NCBI RefSeq assembly: GCF_003065425.1
Contig: NZ_CP026949.1
Location: 806,001 to 870,000, forward strand
Direction: 5' to 3'
DNA from: Mycetocola zhujimingii
GTDB lineage: Bacteria; Actinomycetota; Actinomycetes; Actinomycetales; Microbacteriaceae
DNA length: 64,000 bases
This document shows positions 52,852 through 61,361 of the stretch, piece after piece. Positions within the stretch are counted from its first letter, which is position 1. The number at the start of each line of letters is the position of its first letter. Position numbers and translations under genes: made by a program. The notes beneath the pieces are model-generated. The model did no database searches, was not told the origin of the DNA, and saw only the letters and a list, made by a program, of their open reading frames with translations.

Positions 52852-53499
52852 CTAGTCGAGGATGATGCCGTCGAGGATCGCGCGCTTGCGCAGCGCAACC
52901 TTCGTGCCGACGTCGAAGCCGGATGCGCGGTACTTCTCGCGAATGCGCTTGAGGTAGCTCTTCGCCGTCTCCTCAGAAATACCGAGCTCGTATGCGACGC
53001 TCTTGACCGGCTCGCCCGCGGCGTAGAGGGCCATGACCCGCCGTTCCTGGGCGCTGAGCTTGGGGGATCCGCTCTTGTTGGCGTTGAGCGCGATGTCGAG
53101 TTCGTGTGAGATGAACGACTCACCGATCATCGCTGACCGGATCGCCTCGACGATCATCGACGGGTCTTCCGTCTTCACGAGGTAGCCGAGCGCGCCGGAT
53201 GCGAGCGCCTCACGGACGACAGCGGGATCGGAGTACGTGCTCATCAGAACGGTCTTCACGCCCGTCGTCTTGAGCGTCGAGAGCTTGAGCGATACGGGGA
53301 TGTTGTCTTTGAGGTCGAGGTCGAGCAGAACGACGTCGACGGGGAACTCGGGGTGGGTGAGCAGCTCCGGCCAGGTAGGGACAGCGGCGACCATGGTGAT
53401 GTCGTCCGCCGCGCCGCGAATCCATTCGGTCAACGCTCCAAGAAGCATTTTGTGATCATCGACGATCGCAAGCCGAATGGGTGCCTCTGCACTGCTCAT
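52852..53499 (-). CDS. LuxR-type response regulator of a three-gene sensory system
   Basis: A protein of 215 residues. The receiver domain reads IRLAIVDDHKMLLGALTEWI with the phosphoacceptor in VDVVLLDLDLKDN and Lys in GYLVKTEDPSMI. The NarL/FixJ-type HTH reads LSAQERRVMALYAAGEPVKSVAYELGISEETAKSYLKRIREKYR. A GGGGAGA ribosome site lies a few bases before the ATG. It ends the operon of kinase, membrane protein and regulator on this strand and is probably phosphorylated by that kinase. Target genes are unknown. Confidence 0.9.
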   Translation of the reverse strand: MSSAEAPIRLAIVDDHKMLLGALTEWIRGAADDITMVAAVPTWPELLTHPEFPVDVVLLDLDLKDNIPVSLKLSTLKTTGVKTVLMSTYSDPAVVREALASGALGYLVKTEDPSMIVEAIRSAMIGESFISHELDIALNANKSGSPKLSAQERRVMALYAAGEPVKSVAYELGISEETAKSYLKRIREKYRASGFDVGTKVALRKRAILDGIILD

Positions 53500-53527
53500 G
53501 TGTCTCCCCCTCTGTGCATCCGACAAC

Positions 53528-54703
53528 CTAGTGGTCAATCGGATTGTCCACGGTGCACTCGATAACAACTATCAGTGCGCCGGGCGTAGTGCTATCAACA
53601 TACCGTCCTGCGCGGCCCAGATGCTGCCAGGTGGCAGGTTCCACGTCAACGCGTCGCATTCCCTTGGCCTCAATGCGGATGGGAAAGCGGATGCCGCCCG
53701 AGCGGTCCTTGACCTGGACCGCAGCGGGACCGAGGGACACTATCGCGTCCCTCGTCGCGCGTTGTTCACCGTACATGAGCAGCCACAGCGCGGACAACAG
53801 CCCGTCTCGCTGGCGCTGGTTCAGCAACCCGGCGAGTGAGTCAGGGTCGCGGAGATCGACGGTCCCCGAAAGGAAATCCGACTCGCTGATGGCGTGGTGC
53901 AACCAGGTGTGTCGCCTGCCAGCGATGAGGTGGAGACGCAGTTCGGTGGCGAGCGCACCGGCGCGGTCCGCACGCTCGTCCTCGAGAGGGAGCGGCTCCC
54001 GGCCGCTCGCGATGTCGTCGAAGAGGCGCTCGATCTCAAGGTCGATGGACGCGAGTTCCGCCGATTCGAGCATGCTCACGCCGAACGCCGGGGCGGTGAC
54101 CGTCGACTGGATGAGGACGCGATCCAGGGTCATCATGACCATTCGCCGATAGGAGCCCACGATCGCCGCGCCGATGAGTGGCGGCATGATCGCGAGGGTC
54201 CAGAGCAGGACGTCGGTGCCGAGAGCGAGGGTGTCCGGACCGGGATTCAGGGCATAGTTCACCGCGAGCGCAACGGCGAGCGCGGAGATCACGATGATCA
54301 GATCCCGAACCGGACGGATGCTGGCGATCCCGAGAAGCACACCGCCGACGGCGATGGCAGCTGTGGGAAAGAGCCCGCGGTCGCTGAGACCCCATACAGC
54401 AGCGAGATCGAGAACCACGACGGCCGCCAGCGCGATCGTGAGCATGACGAAGGCGATATTGCCGAGGATGAACCCGTTCGCGCGCACCACGATGATGGTC
54501 GCGACAGACGCTCCGATCAGGAGCAGCCAGGCAGCGACGTTCATGTGCAGGTTCGGGTACTGACCCAGGTGGAGCGAGAAGCGCCACAGGCAGCTGAGGA
54601 TGATCATCGCTCCGCCGACCGCGAGCCCCGTGCCGAGCTGGTGGGTTCCGAGTGAGGCGCGCGCCGCAGCGGTTCGGTTCGGTCTGCGGGCAGTTCTGGT
54701 CAC
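53528..54703 (-). CDS. Membrane protein with a histidine-kinase-like but degenerate cytoplasmic part
   Basis: A protein of 391 residues. Six to seven hydrophobic segments (about 24-190) are followed by 200 soluble residues with MLESAELASIDLEIERLFDDIASG, a helical pair near ATELRLHLIAGRRHTWLHHAIS, and a beta-rich end. The layout (multi-helix membrane part, helical dimerisation-like part, C-terminal alpha/beta) mirrors the adjacent kinase, but no N, G1 or G2 ATP-binding motif is present. It may be a pseudokinase partner of the sensor (inference). The start overlaps the kinase stop by 4 bases, which means coupling. Confidence 0.7.
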   Translation of the reverse strand: MTRTARRPNRTAAARASLGTHQLGTGLAVGGAMIILSCLWRFSLHLGQYPNLHMNVAAWLLLIGASVATIIVVRANGFILGNIAFVMLTIALAAVVVLDLAAVWGLSDRGLFPTAAIAVGGVLLGIASIRPVRDLIIVISALAVALAVNYALNPGPDTLALGTDVLLWTLAIMPPLIGAAIVGSYRRMVMMTLDRVLIQSTVTAPAFGVSMLESAELASIDLEIERLFDDIASGREPLPLEDERADRAGALATELRLHLIAGRRHTWLHHAISESDFLSGTVDLRDPDSLAGLLNQRQRDGLLSALWLLMYGEQRATRDAIVSLGPAAVQVKDRSGGIRFPIRIEAKGMRRVDVEPATWQHLGRAGRYVDSTTPGALIVVIECTVDNPIDH

Positions 54704-55896
54704 TTGGGAACCTCCAGTACGACCGTCGTTCCGGCGTCGGGAGCGCTGAAAACGCGCACGCTGCCGCCCGCGTCACGCACCCGAGCGACCACGGATTCGG
54801 CGAAGCCGAGCCTGCCGTCTTCGACGGCCTGCGGGTCGAAGCCGACACCGGCATCCGTCACAACACCGCGGACAACCTCACCGTCATCGCTGAGGGTGAC
54901 GTGGGCGACCGTCTGTCCCGAGTGCCTGCGCACGTTCTCGAGACACTCACTGAGTGCGAGGACGAATGCCTCGAGTTTGCCGCCGGGCAGACCAAGCTGC
55001 CCGGAGCCGTGCCAGTTGATGTCGAGTCCCATTGAGCCGAACCGCCTCTTGAGCGCTTCGAGGGTGCCTCCGAGTGCGAGTTCGGCGGTGTTGGTCAGGG
55101 TGTACTCGCCACTGGACTTGGGCTGCGGGGATTCGCCGAGGCGCAGTCTCGTGAGCAGTGCGCCGTCGGACTCAGCCTGGGCCCGCAGGGCTTCCGGAGC
55201 GACTCCGACGCCGGAGTGAGCGAGCAGCGTGAGCGTTGCGAGCACCGTGTCGTGCAGCAACCTCGCGTCCCTGTGCCGCTGGGTTTCCGTCTCGGTGGCC
55301 CGGCGCTCAACGTTGTGCGCTCGGCCGATGCTCGCGACGCGCGCCATGATGCGAGGGAAACTGGACCTGAGCCAGAGGCCGAACATCGTCGACACACCCC
55401 AGCCGACGGAGATGAAGACGAGAAGGGGGAGAGTGCGCGGATTGATTCCGGTGCTGAGGGCGAGGATGGTTCCGATCGTGCTGAGGAACGCGAGCGCAAG
55501 GCAGACGAGTTGCCCCCAGGTGGAAACGAGGATCGTGGCCATCGACCCGATTCCCCATGCGCCGAGAGCTGAGATGGCGCTGCCCGTTCCCATGTTCAGC
55601 TGGCCGCCGGCGGGGATGTAGATCGCGGCGATGGTCGACAGCCCGATGCTGTAGGTGAGGATCATCCACAGCGGGTCGGGCCGGTAGGTCATCACGGTTT
55701 GCGCCACGGCCAGGACAGCGAGAAGGACCACACAGGTGAGGTAGCTCGTAAACTCCATGGCGCCGGGCAGGGACAGGCAGATCAGAGCGGTCGCGGTTCC
55801 CGTGAGACCGAAGAGCCGGGTGGTGCGGTAGAGCAGTCGTGCGAGCTGCCAGCTGAAGCGGTCCCGCTCTTCGGCGCTCAGTCGTTTCGGGCTCAT
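54700..55896 (-). CDS. Membrane sensor histidine kinase (NarX/HisKA_3-like)
   Basis: A protein of 398 residues. About six hydrophobic segments (residues 28-185) make up the N-terminal sensor. The dimerisation part contains HRDARLLHDTVLATLTLLAHSG, where His in LLHD is the likely phosphate site. The ATPase domain has a variant N box CLENVRRHSGQT, G1 DAGVGFDP and a reduced G2 RLGFAES. It is first in the operon. A GAAGG site precedes the ATG. A TATACT box (complement of 55972-55977) about 75 bases upstream could be its promoter. The stimulus is unknown. Confidence 0.87.
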   Translation of the reverse strand: MSPKRLSAEERDRFSWQLARLLYRTTRLFGLTGTATALICLSLPGAMEFTSYLTCVVLLAVLAVAQTVMTYRPDPLWMILTYSIGLSTIAAIYIPAGGQLNMGTGSAISALGAWGIGSMATILVSTWGQLVCLALAFLSTIGTILALSTGINPRTLPLLVFISVGWGVSTMFGLWLRSSFPRIMARVASIGRAHNVERRATETETQRHRDARLLHDTVLATLTLLAHSGVGVAPEALRAQAESDGALLTRLRLGESPQPKSSGEYTLTNTAELALGGTLEALKRRFGSMGLDINWHGSGQLGLPGGKLEAFVLALSECLENVRRHSGQTVAHVTLSDDGEVVRGVVTDAGVGFDPQAVEDGRLGFAESVVARVRDAGGSVRVFSAPDAGTTVVLEVPK

Positions 55897-55971
55897 CCTT
55901 CGCCCGGTTGTGCACCGAACGGGCGCAAGAGGGTCGATTGCGCTTCATCAAGGGTGCCAACCATGCTCGGC

Positions 55972-55977
55972 AGTATA
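55972..55977 (-). promoter_or_regulatory. Candidate -10 box of the three-gene sensory operon
   Basis: On the minus strand TATACT would place the transcript start about 65-70 bases before the kinase ATG. The rest of the 128-base gap (55897-56024) shows only a weak CGCCCG/CGGGCG hairpin near 55911-55934. Confidence 0.3.
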
Positions 55978-56024
55978 TTGCCCCCCGGATACTCCCGACC
56001 GACGACGCGGCCGGTTTATGCCTC

Positions 56025-57239
56025 TCAGGCGGCTGGCGAATTCAGCAGCCGCGAGAGGTGAAAGCTCACGGCGACGTGCTCGATCAGGAACCCGTCGTGC
56101 CCGTATTCGGATTCGATGACCGCGGGAGAGTTTCCGTCGATACCCGTGCGGATGCCTGCGGCAATGCGTTCCTGCCCTTCGACGGGGAATAACCGGTCTG
56201 AATCGATCCCAAGCACGAGAGTGGGTGCACGTACCCGACCGAGGGCGGCCTCGATTCCGTCGCGGTCGCGACCGACATCGTGGGAGTTCATCGCTTCCAC
56301 GAGCGTGATGTAGCTGTTGGCGTCGAAGCGGCGAGTGAACTTGTTGCCGTGGAAGTCGATGTACGACTCGACCGCGTACTTGCCGCCGTCACCGAGGGGG
56401 CTGATGGGGGATTGCCAGCTGCGCTCGAACCTGTCGTTGAGTTCGGTCGGGCTGCGGTAGTTGAGCAGCGCCATCCGCCGCGCGAGGGCGAGCCCCCGAT
56501 GTGGGCCCTCACCGTCGCGCGCGTCGTAGAAGTCTCCCCCTGCAAACAGGGGATCCGTCCTGATCGCCTCGATCTGCACCGAGTTGAGCGCGATCTGGTC
56601 TGCCGTGGTCATGGGAGGTGCCGCGAGGACCGCGAGACGACCGACCCGGTCGGGAAAGCCGACGGCCCATTCCAGCGCGTGCATTCCGCCCATCGACCCG
56701 CCGATGACCGCAGCCCAGGTCCCGATGCCGAGCGCGTCGGCGAGGGCGACCTGTGCGCTGACCTGATCGCGGATCGTGGTGAACGGAAAACGTGACGCCC
56801 ATTCGAACCCGTCGGGCGAGAAGGACGCGGGCCCGGTCGAGCCCTGGCAGCCACCGAGCATGTTCGGGGTGACGACGAACCAGACGTCGGTGTCGATCGC
56901 GAGTCCCGGCCCGACGATCTCCTGCCACCAGCCCGCCGTGGGGTGGCCGGGAGCGGCTGGGCCCATGACATGGCTGTCTCCGGTGAGCGCGTGGGCGATC
57001 AGGATCGCATTGTCCCTCTCGGGGGAGAGGGTGCCCCGGGTCTCGAAGGCGATGCGGACGTGCGGCAGGCTCTGTCCACTCTCGAACTCGAGCGGACCCA
57101 GGTCGGCGAACAGCCGGAACCCACGCGGGTCCCCATCCCGCCACGCTCCCGTTGCCGGTGGCTTACCGAGCACGTGCCTGGTGTCCGCCTCGGTGATGAA
57201 GCGCGACGGGACCGTGTCTTCGGGTGTCTGCCAGTCCAT
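56025..57239 (-). CDS. metX: Homoserine O-acetyltransferase
   Basis: A protein of 404 residues with an alpha/beta-hydrolase fold. It acetylates homoserine with acetyl-CoA in methionine synthesis. The nucleophile Ser lies in VIGGSMGGMHALEWA, the oxyanion/early motif is HALTGDSHVMG, the Asp in VLGIDSDRLFPVEGQ, and the His in EYGHDGFLIEH. NMLGGCQGSTGP is typical of the family. CACAAT six bases before the ATG is a weak leaderless candidate. The product is used by MetY, encoded two genes away on the same strand. Confidence 0.95.
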   Translation of the reverse strand: MDWQTPEDTVPSRFITEADTRHVLGKPPATGAWRDGDPRGFRLFADLGPLEFESGQSLPHVRIAFETRGTLSPERDNAILIAHALTGDSHVMGPAAPGHPTAGWWQEIVGPGLAIDTDVWFVVTPNMLGGCQGSTGPASFSPDGFEWASRFPFTTIRDQVSAQVALADALGIGTWAAVIGGSMGGMHALEWAVGFPDRVGRLAVLAAPPMTTADQIALNSVQIEAIRTDPLFAGGDFYDARDGEGPHRGLALARRMALLNYRSPTELNDRFERSWQSPISPLGDGGKYAVESYIDFHGNKFTRRFDANSYITLVEAMNSHDVGRDRDGIEAALGRVRAPTLVLGIDSDRLFPVEGQERIAAGIRTGIDGNSPAVIESEYGHDGFLIEHVAVSFHLSRLLNSPAA

Positions 57240-57301
57240 GCGTCCATTGTGCCCAACCGGGGTCCGGGCTGCCGTCGTGTTACGACTTCGGCCTGTTTCG
57301 C

Positions 57302-58198
57302 TCAGACGGATGCCGAGATTCGCGCGATTCTGCGGAGCGCTGCGTCCTCGGATGTCGACCGACGGCCGAGAATGCGTCGGACGCCACCGAGAACCACCCG
57401 GGTGGTCGTGACGGCGGGGAACAGCGGTCGACCCAGGCCGAGGAGCTCGCGATATTCGCGGGGGATCGATGCAACCGCGCCTGCGAAGAGCACGCGGTAG
57501 GCCGGAAGGACCCCTCGTGACAGCGGAGGATTGCGGATGAAGTGCACGATCTCTGCCACTCGCTCGTCGTGTTTGAGGGTTCCAGCCGCATACACGGAGT
57601 GCAGGTGTTCCTTGAGCGCTGCGGCCGATCGGGGCGGCTGTTCGACGCCGATGAGCTCACCGGCCTTCGCCCACTCGCTCACATACGCGTCGGCGCCGCC
57701 GGGAATCGGTGACCCCCAGAGAAGCTGGCAGGCGAGGAACGAGTCGGTGAAGACCGAGTGCACCCAGTCGAGGAGTTCCGGATCGCCGGCCGCGTACTCG
57801 CGCTCGTCGCCGTTCGCGTCGAGGTATGTTCCCGTGACGCGTTCGTGGAACCGGCCGACGCGCTGCGACTCCGCCACAGCGGTGGCCGTATCGGCGAAGG
57901 TGACGGTCATCAGCCAGCGAATGGTCCCCGACAAACGACCGAGCGGGTCTTCCCGGTACCTCGACCAGTCATGGACGCCGGCGAGCGCGCCCGGATGGAG
58001 CGCCTGCATCAGGAGCGATCGGATGCCGGCGACCATCGTCGGCAGTTCACCGTGCACCGCCCACGAGGCGGAGCCCGGACCGAAGAAGCCGGCGTCACCG
58101 CCGTCCTCGAGTCGCTCGACCCAGGCGGGTCGCCCCTCACTCGAGCCGGACAGTGTGCTCAGGAGATGCGACTTCCATGCGTCGGCCAGCCTCGTCAT
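57302..58198 (-). CDS. Oxygenase MpaB-type protein (DUF2236)
   Basis: A protein of 298 residues. Conserved histidines lie in AVHGELPTMVAGIRSLLMQALHPGALAGVHDWSRYREDPLGRL and VHSVFTDSFLACQLLWGSP, as in the heme-binding MpaB/latex-clearing protein fold. FADTATAVAESQRVGRFHERVTGTYLDANGDEREYAAGDPELLDWVHSVF is family-typical. The reaction is unknown; characterised relatives are heme oxygenases. The TATCCT box (complement of 58205-58210) six bases before the ATG supports this start and gives the gene its own promoter, although it sits between metY and metX on the same strand. Confidence 0.85.
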   Translation of the reverse strand: MTRLADAWKSHLLSTLSGSSEGRPAWVERLEDGGDAGFFGPGSASWAVHGELPTMVAGIRSLLMQALHPGALAGVHDWSRYREDPLGRLSGTIRWLMTVTFADTATAVAESQRVGRFHERVTGTYLDANGDEREYAAGDPELLDWVHSVFTDSFLACQLLWGSPIPGGADAYVSEWAKAGELIGVEQPPRSAAALKEHLHSVYAAGTLKHDERVAEIVHFIRNPPLSRGVLPAYRVLFAGAVASIPREYRELLGLGRPLFPAVTTTRVVLGGVRRILGRRSTSEDAALRRIARISASV

Positions 58199-58210
58199 CG
58201 GGCGAGGATA
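58199..58210 (-). promoter_or_regulatory. Leaderless promoter of the MpaB-type gene
   Basis: On the minus strand TATCCT is followed by 6 bases and the ATG at 58198. Confidence 0.5.
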
Positions 58211-58317
58211 GCTCCGGGCGCTGGGAGTGCGCCGACCGTTCGGATCGCCGACAGTTCCGGCGACAGTTTCGGCGACCGTTCGGCGCCCCAGCATCCGATT
58301 AAGGAACTCTGACCGGG

Positions 58318-59640
58318 CTACGCCCGCGCGGCCTCCACGACCTTGCGGGCAGCGGCCAGCCCTTGCTCAAGGTCTGCCTTGAGGTCGGCAACGTTCTCCA
58401 GCCCGACCGAGAGGCGCACGAGGCCAGGCGTGACCCCGGTGGTGAGCTGCTGCTCAGGGGTGAGCTGGGAGTGGGTCGTCGACGCCGGGTGGATCACGAG
58501 CGAGCGGACGTCACCGATGTTGGCGAGGTGGGAGAACAGGCTCAGCGTGTTGACGAGCTCACTTCCGGCGTCGACGCCGCCCTTGAGTTCGAAGCTCAAG
58601 ACAGCCCCGACGCCCTTCGGTGCGTACTTGTTCGCCGCCGCGTACCAGGGGCTCGATGGCAGTCCCGAGTAGTTCACGCTCGCGATGTCCGGGTGGCTGT
58701 CGAGCCACTCAGCGATTTCCTGCGCGTTCTGTACGTGACGCTCGATCCGGAGGGACAGGGTTTCGATGCCCTGGATGAGCTGCCAGGCGCTCGCCGGGGC
58801 GATCGCAGCACCGAGATCGCGGAGCAGCTGTACGCGCGCCTTGATGATGTACGCGAGGCCATCACCGACAGCCGTCGTGTAGCTTGCGCCGTGGTACGAC
58901 GGGTCCGGCTCGGTGAGGCCGGGGAACTTCTCCACGTTTTTCGACCACTCGAATGTGCCGCCATCGACGATCACGCCGCCGATAACCGTGCCGTGGCCAC
59001 CGAGGAACTTCGTCGCGGAGTGCACGATGATGTCGGCGCCGTGCTCGAACGGCCGGATGAGGTACGGCGTCGCGATCGTGTTGTCGACGATGAGCGGGAT
59101 GCCTGCCTCGTGCGCGATGCTCGACACCAGCGCGATATCGAGGATGTTGATGCGTGGGTTGCCGATCGTCTCGGCGAAGAACAGCTTCGTGTTCGGGCGG
59201 ATGGCGCGGTGCCACTCGTCGGCGTCATCCTGGTCCTCGACAAAGGTCGTCTCGATGCCGAGCTTCGCGAGCGTGTACTTGAACAGGTTGTACGTACCGC
59301 CGTAGATCGACGATGACGACACGATGTGATCGCCCGCCTGGGCAATGTTGAGGATCGAGGCTGTCGACGCGGCCTGGCCAGACGCGAGGAGGAGGGCCCC
59401 GCTGCCCCCTTCGAGAGCGGCGACCCGCTCCTCAACGACGGCCTGCGTCGGGTTCTGGATCCGCGTGTAGATGTTGCCGAACTCGGCGAGGGCGAAGAGG
59501 TTCTTGGCGTGGTCTGCGCTGTCGAAGACATAGCTCGTGGTCTGGTAGATCGGCGTCGCGCGAGCCTTCGTCGTCGGGTCGGGCGCGGCACCCGAGTGAA
59601 TCTGCTTGGTTTCGAACTGCCAGGAAGCTGAATCGGCCAT
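58318..59640 (-). CDS. metY: O-acetylhomoserine aminocarboxypropyltransferase / cysteine synthase
   Basis: A protein of 440 residues, PLP-dependent Cys/Met metabolism family. It uses O-acetylhomoserine and sulfide or methanethiol to make homocysteine or methionine. Visible are FETKQIHSGAAPDPTTKARATPIYQTTSY at the start, YTRIQNPTQAVVEERVAALEGGSGALLLASGQAA, VDNTIATPYLIRP, and the PLP lysine in HSATKFLGGHGTVIGG. GLVRLSVGLENVADLKADLEQGL ends the protein. A 164-base divergent leader separates it from the SDR gene. It pairs functionally with metX. Confidence 0.95.
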   Translation of the reverse strand: MADSASWQFETKQIHSGAAPDPTTKARATPIYQTTSYVFDSADHAKNLFALAEFGNIYTRIQNPTQAVVEERVAALEGGSGALLLASGQAASTASILNIAQAGDHIVSSSSIYGGTYNLFKYTLAKLGIETTFVEDQDDADEWHRAIRPNTKLFFAETIGNPRINILDIALVSSIAHEAGIPLIVDNTIATPYLIRPFEHGADIIVHSATKFLGGHGTVIGGVIVDGGTFEWSKNVEKFPGLTEPDPSYHGASYTTAVGDGLAYIIKARVQLLRDLGAAIAPASAWQLIQGIETLSLRIERHVQNAQEIAEWLDSHPDIASVNYSGLPSSPWYAAANKYAPKGVGAVLSFELKGGVDAGSELVNTLSLFSHLANIGDVRSLVIHPASTTHSQLTPEQQLTTGVTPGLVRLSVGLENVADLKADLEQGLAAARKVVEAARA

Positions 59641-59804
59641 GATGAGCTCTTTTCGGGTGAGGTTGCGGGACACAGGCTGGGGCGCTGGGCCCTCACTCGA
59701 GACTAAGCACCGTGAGAGCGGGCACACAATCCCACCGCAACATGGCGTAATCGGGTCTGCCGGGCGGATCCGATCTCGCGTGGACCCGCCGCTACTCTGG
59801 AGCA
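59641..59804. promoter_or_regulatory. Divergent region metY / SDR gene
   Basis: For the SDR gene TACTCT (59793-59798) lies 6 bases before the ATG at 59805, a leaderless layout. The metY leader on the minus strand can form a hairpin (GAGTGAGG against CCTCACCC, with the segment CGCAACC) close to the start codon. No metY -10 box was singled out. Confidence 0.4.
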
Positions 59805-60584
59805 ATGACGAGAAGACGCGCGGTCGTGACAGGGGCAAGTTCAGGAATCGGCGAGGCGACAGTTCGCCTGTTCGCGAGCCGCGGCTGGGAGGTCGTCGGC
59901 GTCGCCCGCCGCCGTGACCGGCTCGAAGCGCTCGCCGCAGAAACCGGTGCGCACGTCGTTGTCGCCGACGTCACAGTCCAGGCCGACGTCGACCGCCTGC
60001 GGGACGAGGTCGCAGCATCCGGTGGTGCTGATGTCCTGGTCTGCAACGCCGGCGGTGCTTTCGGCATGGACTCGGTCGAGGCGAGCGACCCCGACGACTG
60101 GGCGAGGATGTTCGACGTCAACGTGCTCGGGACCAAACGTGTGATCTCCGCGCTGCTTCCGGTTCTCCGCGACACGGTCGATGCACCGGATGCCGCATCG
60201 CTCGTCGGCGTCACATCGATCGCCGGTTCGATCGCCTACGAGGGAGGCGGGGGATACAACGCTGCCAAGTTCGCCGAGCGGGCGCTCTTCGCCGTGCTCA
60301 GGCTCGAACTGGCCGGTGAGCCGATTCGTGTCATCGACGTAGCGCCGGGAATGGTGCACACCGAGGAATTCTCGCTCGTGCGATTCGGCGGCGACCAGGC
60401 CCGCGCCGATGCGGTCTACGACGACGTGCCAGACCCGCTCGTTGCCGACGACATCGCCGAGGCCATCGTGCACGCCGTCGAACTGCCCGCGCGCGTCAAC
60501 ATCGACTCGATCGTCGTGAAGCCGGTCGCCCAGGCGGCCCCGCACAAGGTGATCCGTGGCCAACTCGCGATGAAGCGGAGCTGA
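59805..60584 (+). CDS. SDR family NAD(P)-dependent oxidoreductase
   Basis: A protein of 259 residues, a classical short-chain dehydrogenase. The cofactor motif TGASSGIGEATVRLFASRGWEVVGVARRRDRL suggests NADP preference (Arg after the second strand). CNAGGAFG is the NAG motif, GVTSIAGSIAYEGGGGYNAAKFAE holds the catalytic Ser, Tyr and Lys, and VIDVAPGMVHTEEFS follows. It resembles the YdfG-type serine/3-hydroxy acid dehydrogenases. The substrate is not known. Confidence 0.93.
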   Translation: MTRRRAVVTGASSGIGEATVRLFASRGWEVVGVARRRDRLEALAAETGAHVVVADVTVQADVDRLRDEVAASGGADVLVCNAGGAFGMDSVEASDPDDWARMFDVNVLGTKRVISALLPVLRDTVDAPDAASLVGVTSIAGSIAYEGGGGYNAAKFAERALFAVLRLELAGEPIRVIDVAPGMVHTEEFSLVRFGGDQARADAVYDDVPDPLVADDIAEAIVHAVELPARVNIDSIVVKPVAQAAPHKVIRGQLAMKRS

Positions 60585-60601
60585 ACGGCCTGACTCGCGT
60601 G

Positions 60602-60614
60602 TAGGTTCTTCGGC
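60602..60614 (+). promoter_or_regulatory. Leaderless promoter of the phosphotransferase gene
   Basis: TAGGTT (60602-60607) is followed by 7 bases and the ATG at 60615. Confidence 0.45.
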
Positions 60615-61361
60615 ATGACCAATACCGACGGCCCGCTCACCGGCGGAAACATGAACGCCGTCACCAGAATCGGGAACGCGGTCCGGCGAACGGCAGGGCC
60701 GTGGACGCCGACGGTGCACCGGTACCTTCGGTACCTTGAGCGCAACGGCATCGACTGGGCCCCGCAGCCGATCCGGTGCGACGACGACCACGAGGTGCTG
60801 AGCTTCATCCACGGGGATGTGCCGGTCTATCCGCTTCCCAGCTGGATCTGGGACGATGCGGTGCTCATCGACGGCGCGAAGAAGCTCAGGCAACTGCACG
60901 ACGCCTCGATCGGGTTCGCCGTCGACACAGCGATCTGGCAGTCGCCGACGAAGATTCCGTCAGAGGTGATCTGTCACAACGACTTCGCGCCGCACAACCT
61001 CGCCTTCGCCACCGACGGTTCCATCGTCGGTGCCATCGACTTCGACCAGGCCTCGCCGGGCCCCAGGCTCTGGGACCTGGCCTATTTCGCCACCCGCGCC
61101 TGCCCGCTCACCCGGCATCCGCCCGTTGGCGCGCCCGGTCCCGACGACGCCAGGCGACGTGTCGAACTGATCCTGGAGGCGTATGGGTCGGATGCCAGCT
61201 GGCGCGATCTTGTGCGCGTTGCGGCGACGCGGTTGTGGGACCTGGCCGAGCTGTCGCGGGACAAAGCGGAGGAGCTGTTCAAACCGGAGCTCAGGTCGGA
61301 GGCTCTCGCCTACGACCGTGACGCCGAATACCTGGCGTCGGTTCTCCGCGCGTCCGCCTAG
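60615..61361 (+). CDS. Aminoglycoside phosphotransferase (APH) family protein
   Basis: A protein of 248 residues. The kinase-like fold shows the catalytic loop VICHNDFAPHNLAF and the metal-binding segment VGAIDFDQASPGPRLWDLAYFA. The N-terminal lobe is short (VRRTAGPWTPTVHRYLRYLERNGIDWAPQPI). Such proteins phosphorylate aminoglycosides, choline or other small molecules; nothing indicates resistance specifically. It converges with the Eis-like gene, overlapping by 4 bases tail to tail. Confidence 0.88.
   Translation: MTNTDGPLTGGNMNAVTRIGNAVRRTAGPWTPTVHRYLRYLERNGIDWAPQPIRCDDDHEVLSFIHGDVPVYPLPSWIWDDAVLIDGAKKLRQLHDASIGFAVDTAIWQSPTKIPSEVICHNDFAPHNLAFATDGSIVGAIDFDQASPGPRLWDLAYFATRACPLTRHPPVGAPGPDDARRRVELILEAYGSDASWRDLVRVAATRLWDLAELSRDKAEELFKPELRSEALAYDRDAEYLASVLRASA

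Noticed and set aside
59641-59760. The metY leader (minus strand) contains a hairpin and CGCAACC, recalling the core of SAM-I/SAM-IV riboswitches.
   Set aside because: Only about 22 bases remain between this element and the start codon, too few for the rest of a SAM aptamer, and the other conserved segments are missing. A covariance-model search would decide; I do not claim a riboswitch.
60615-61361. Aminoglycoside resistance gene.
   Set aside because: The catalytic motifs show only membership of the broad APH/choline-kinase-like fold. There is no resistance context, so a substrate was not assigned.
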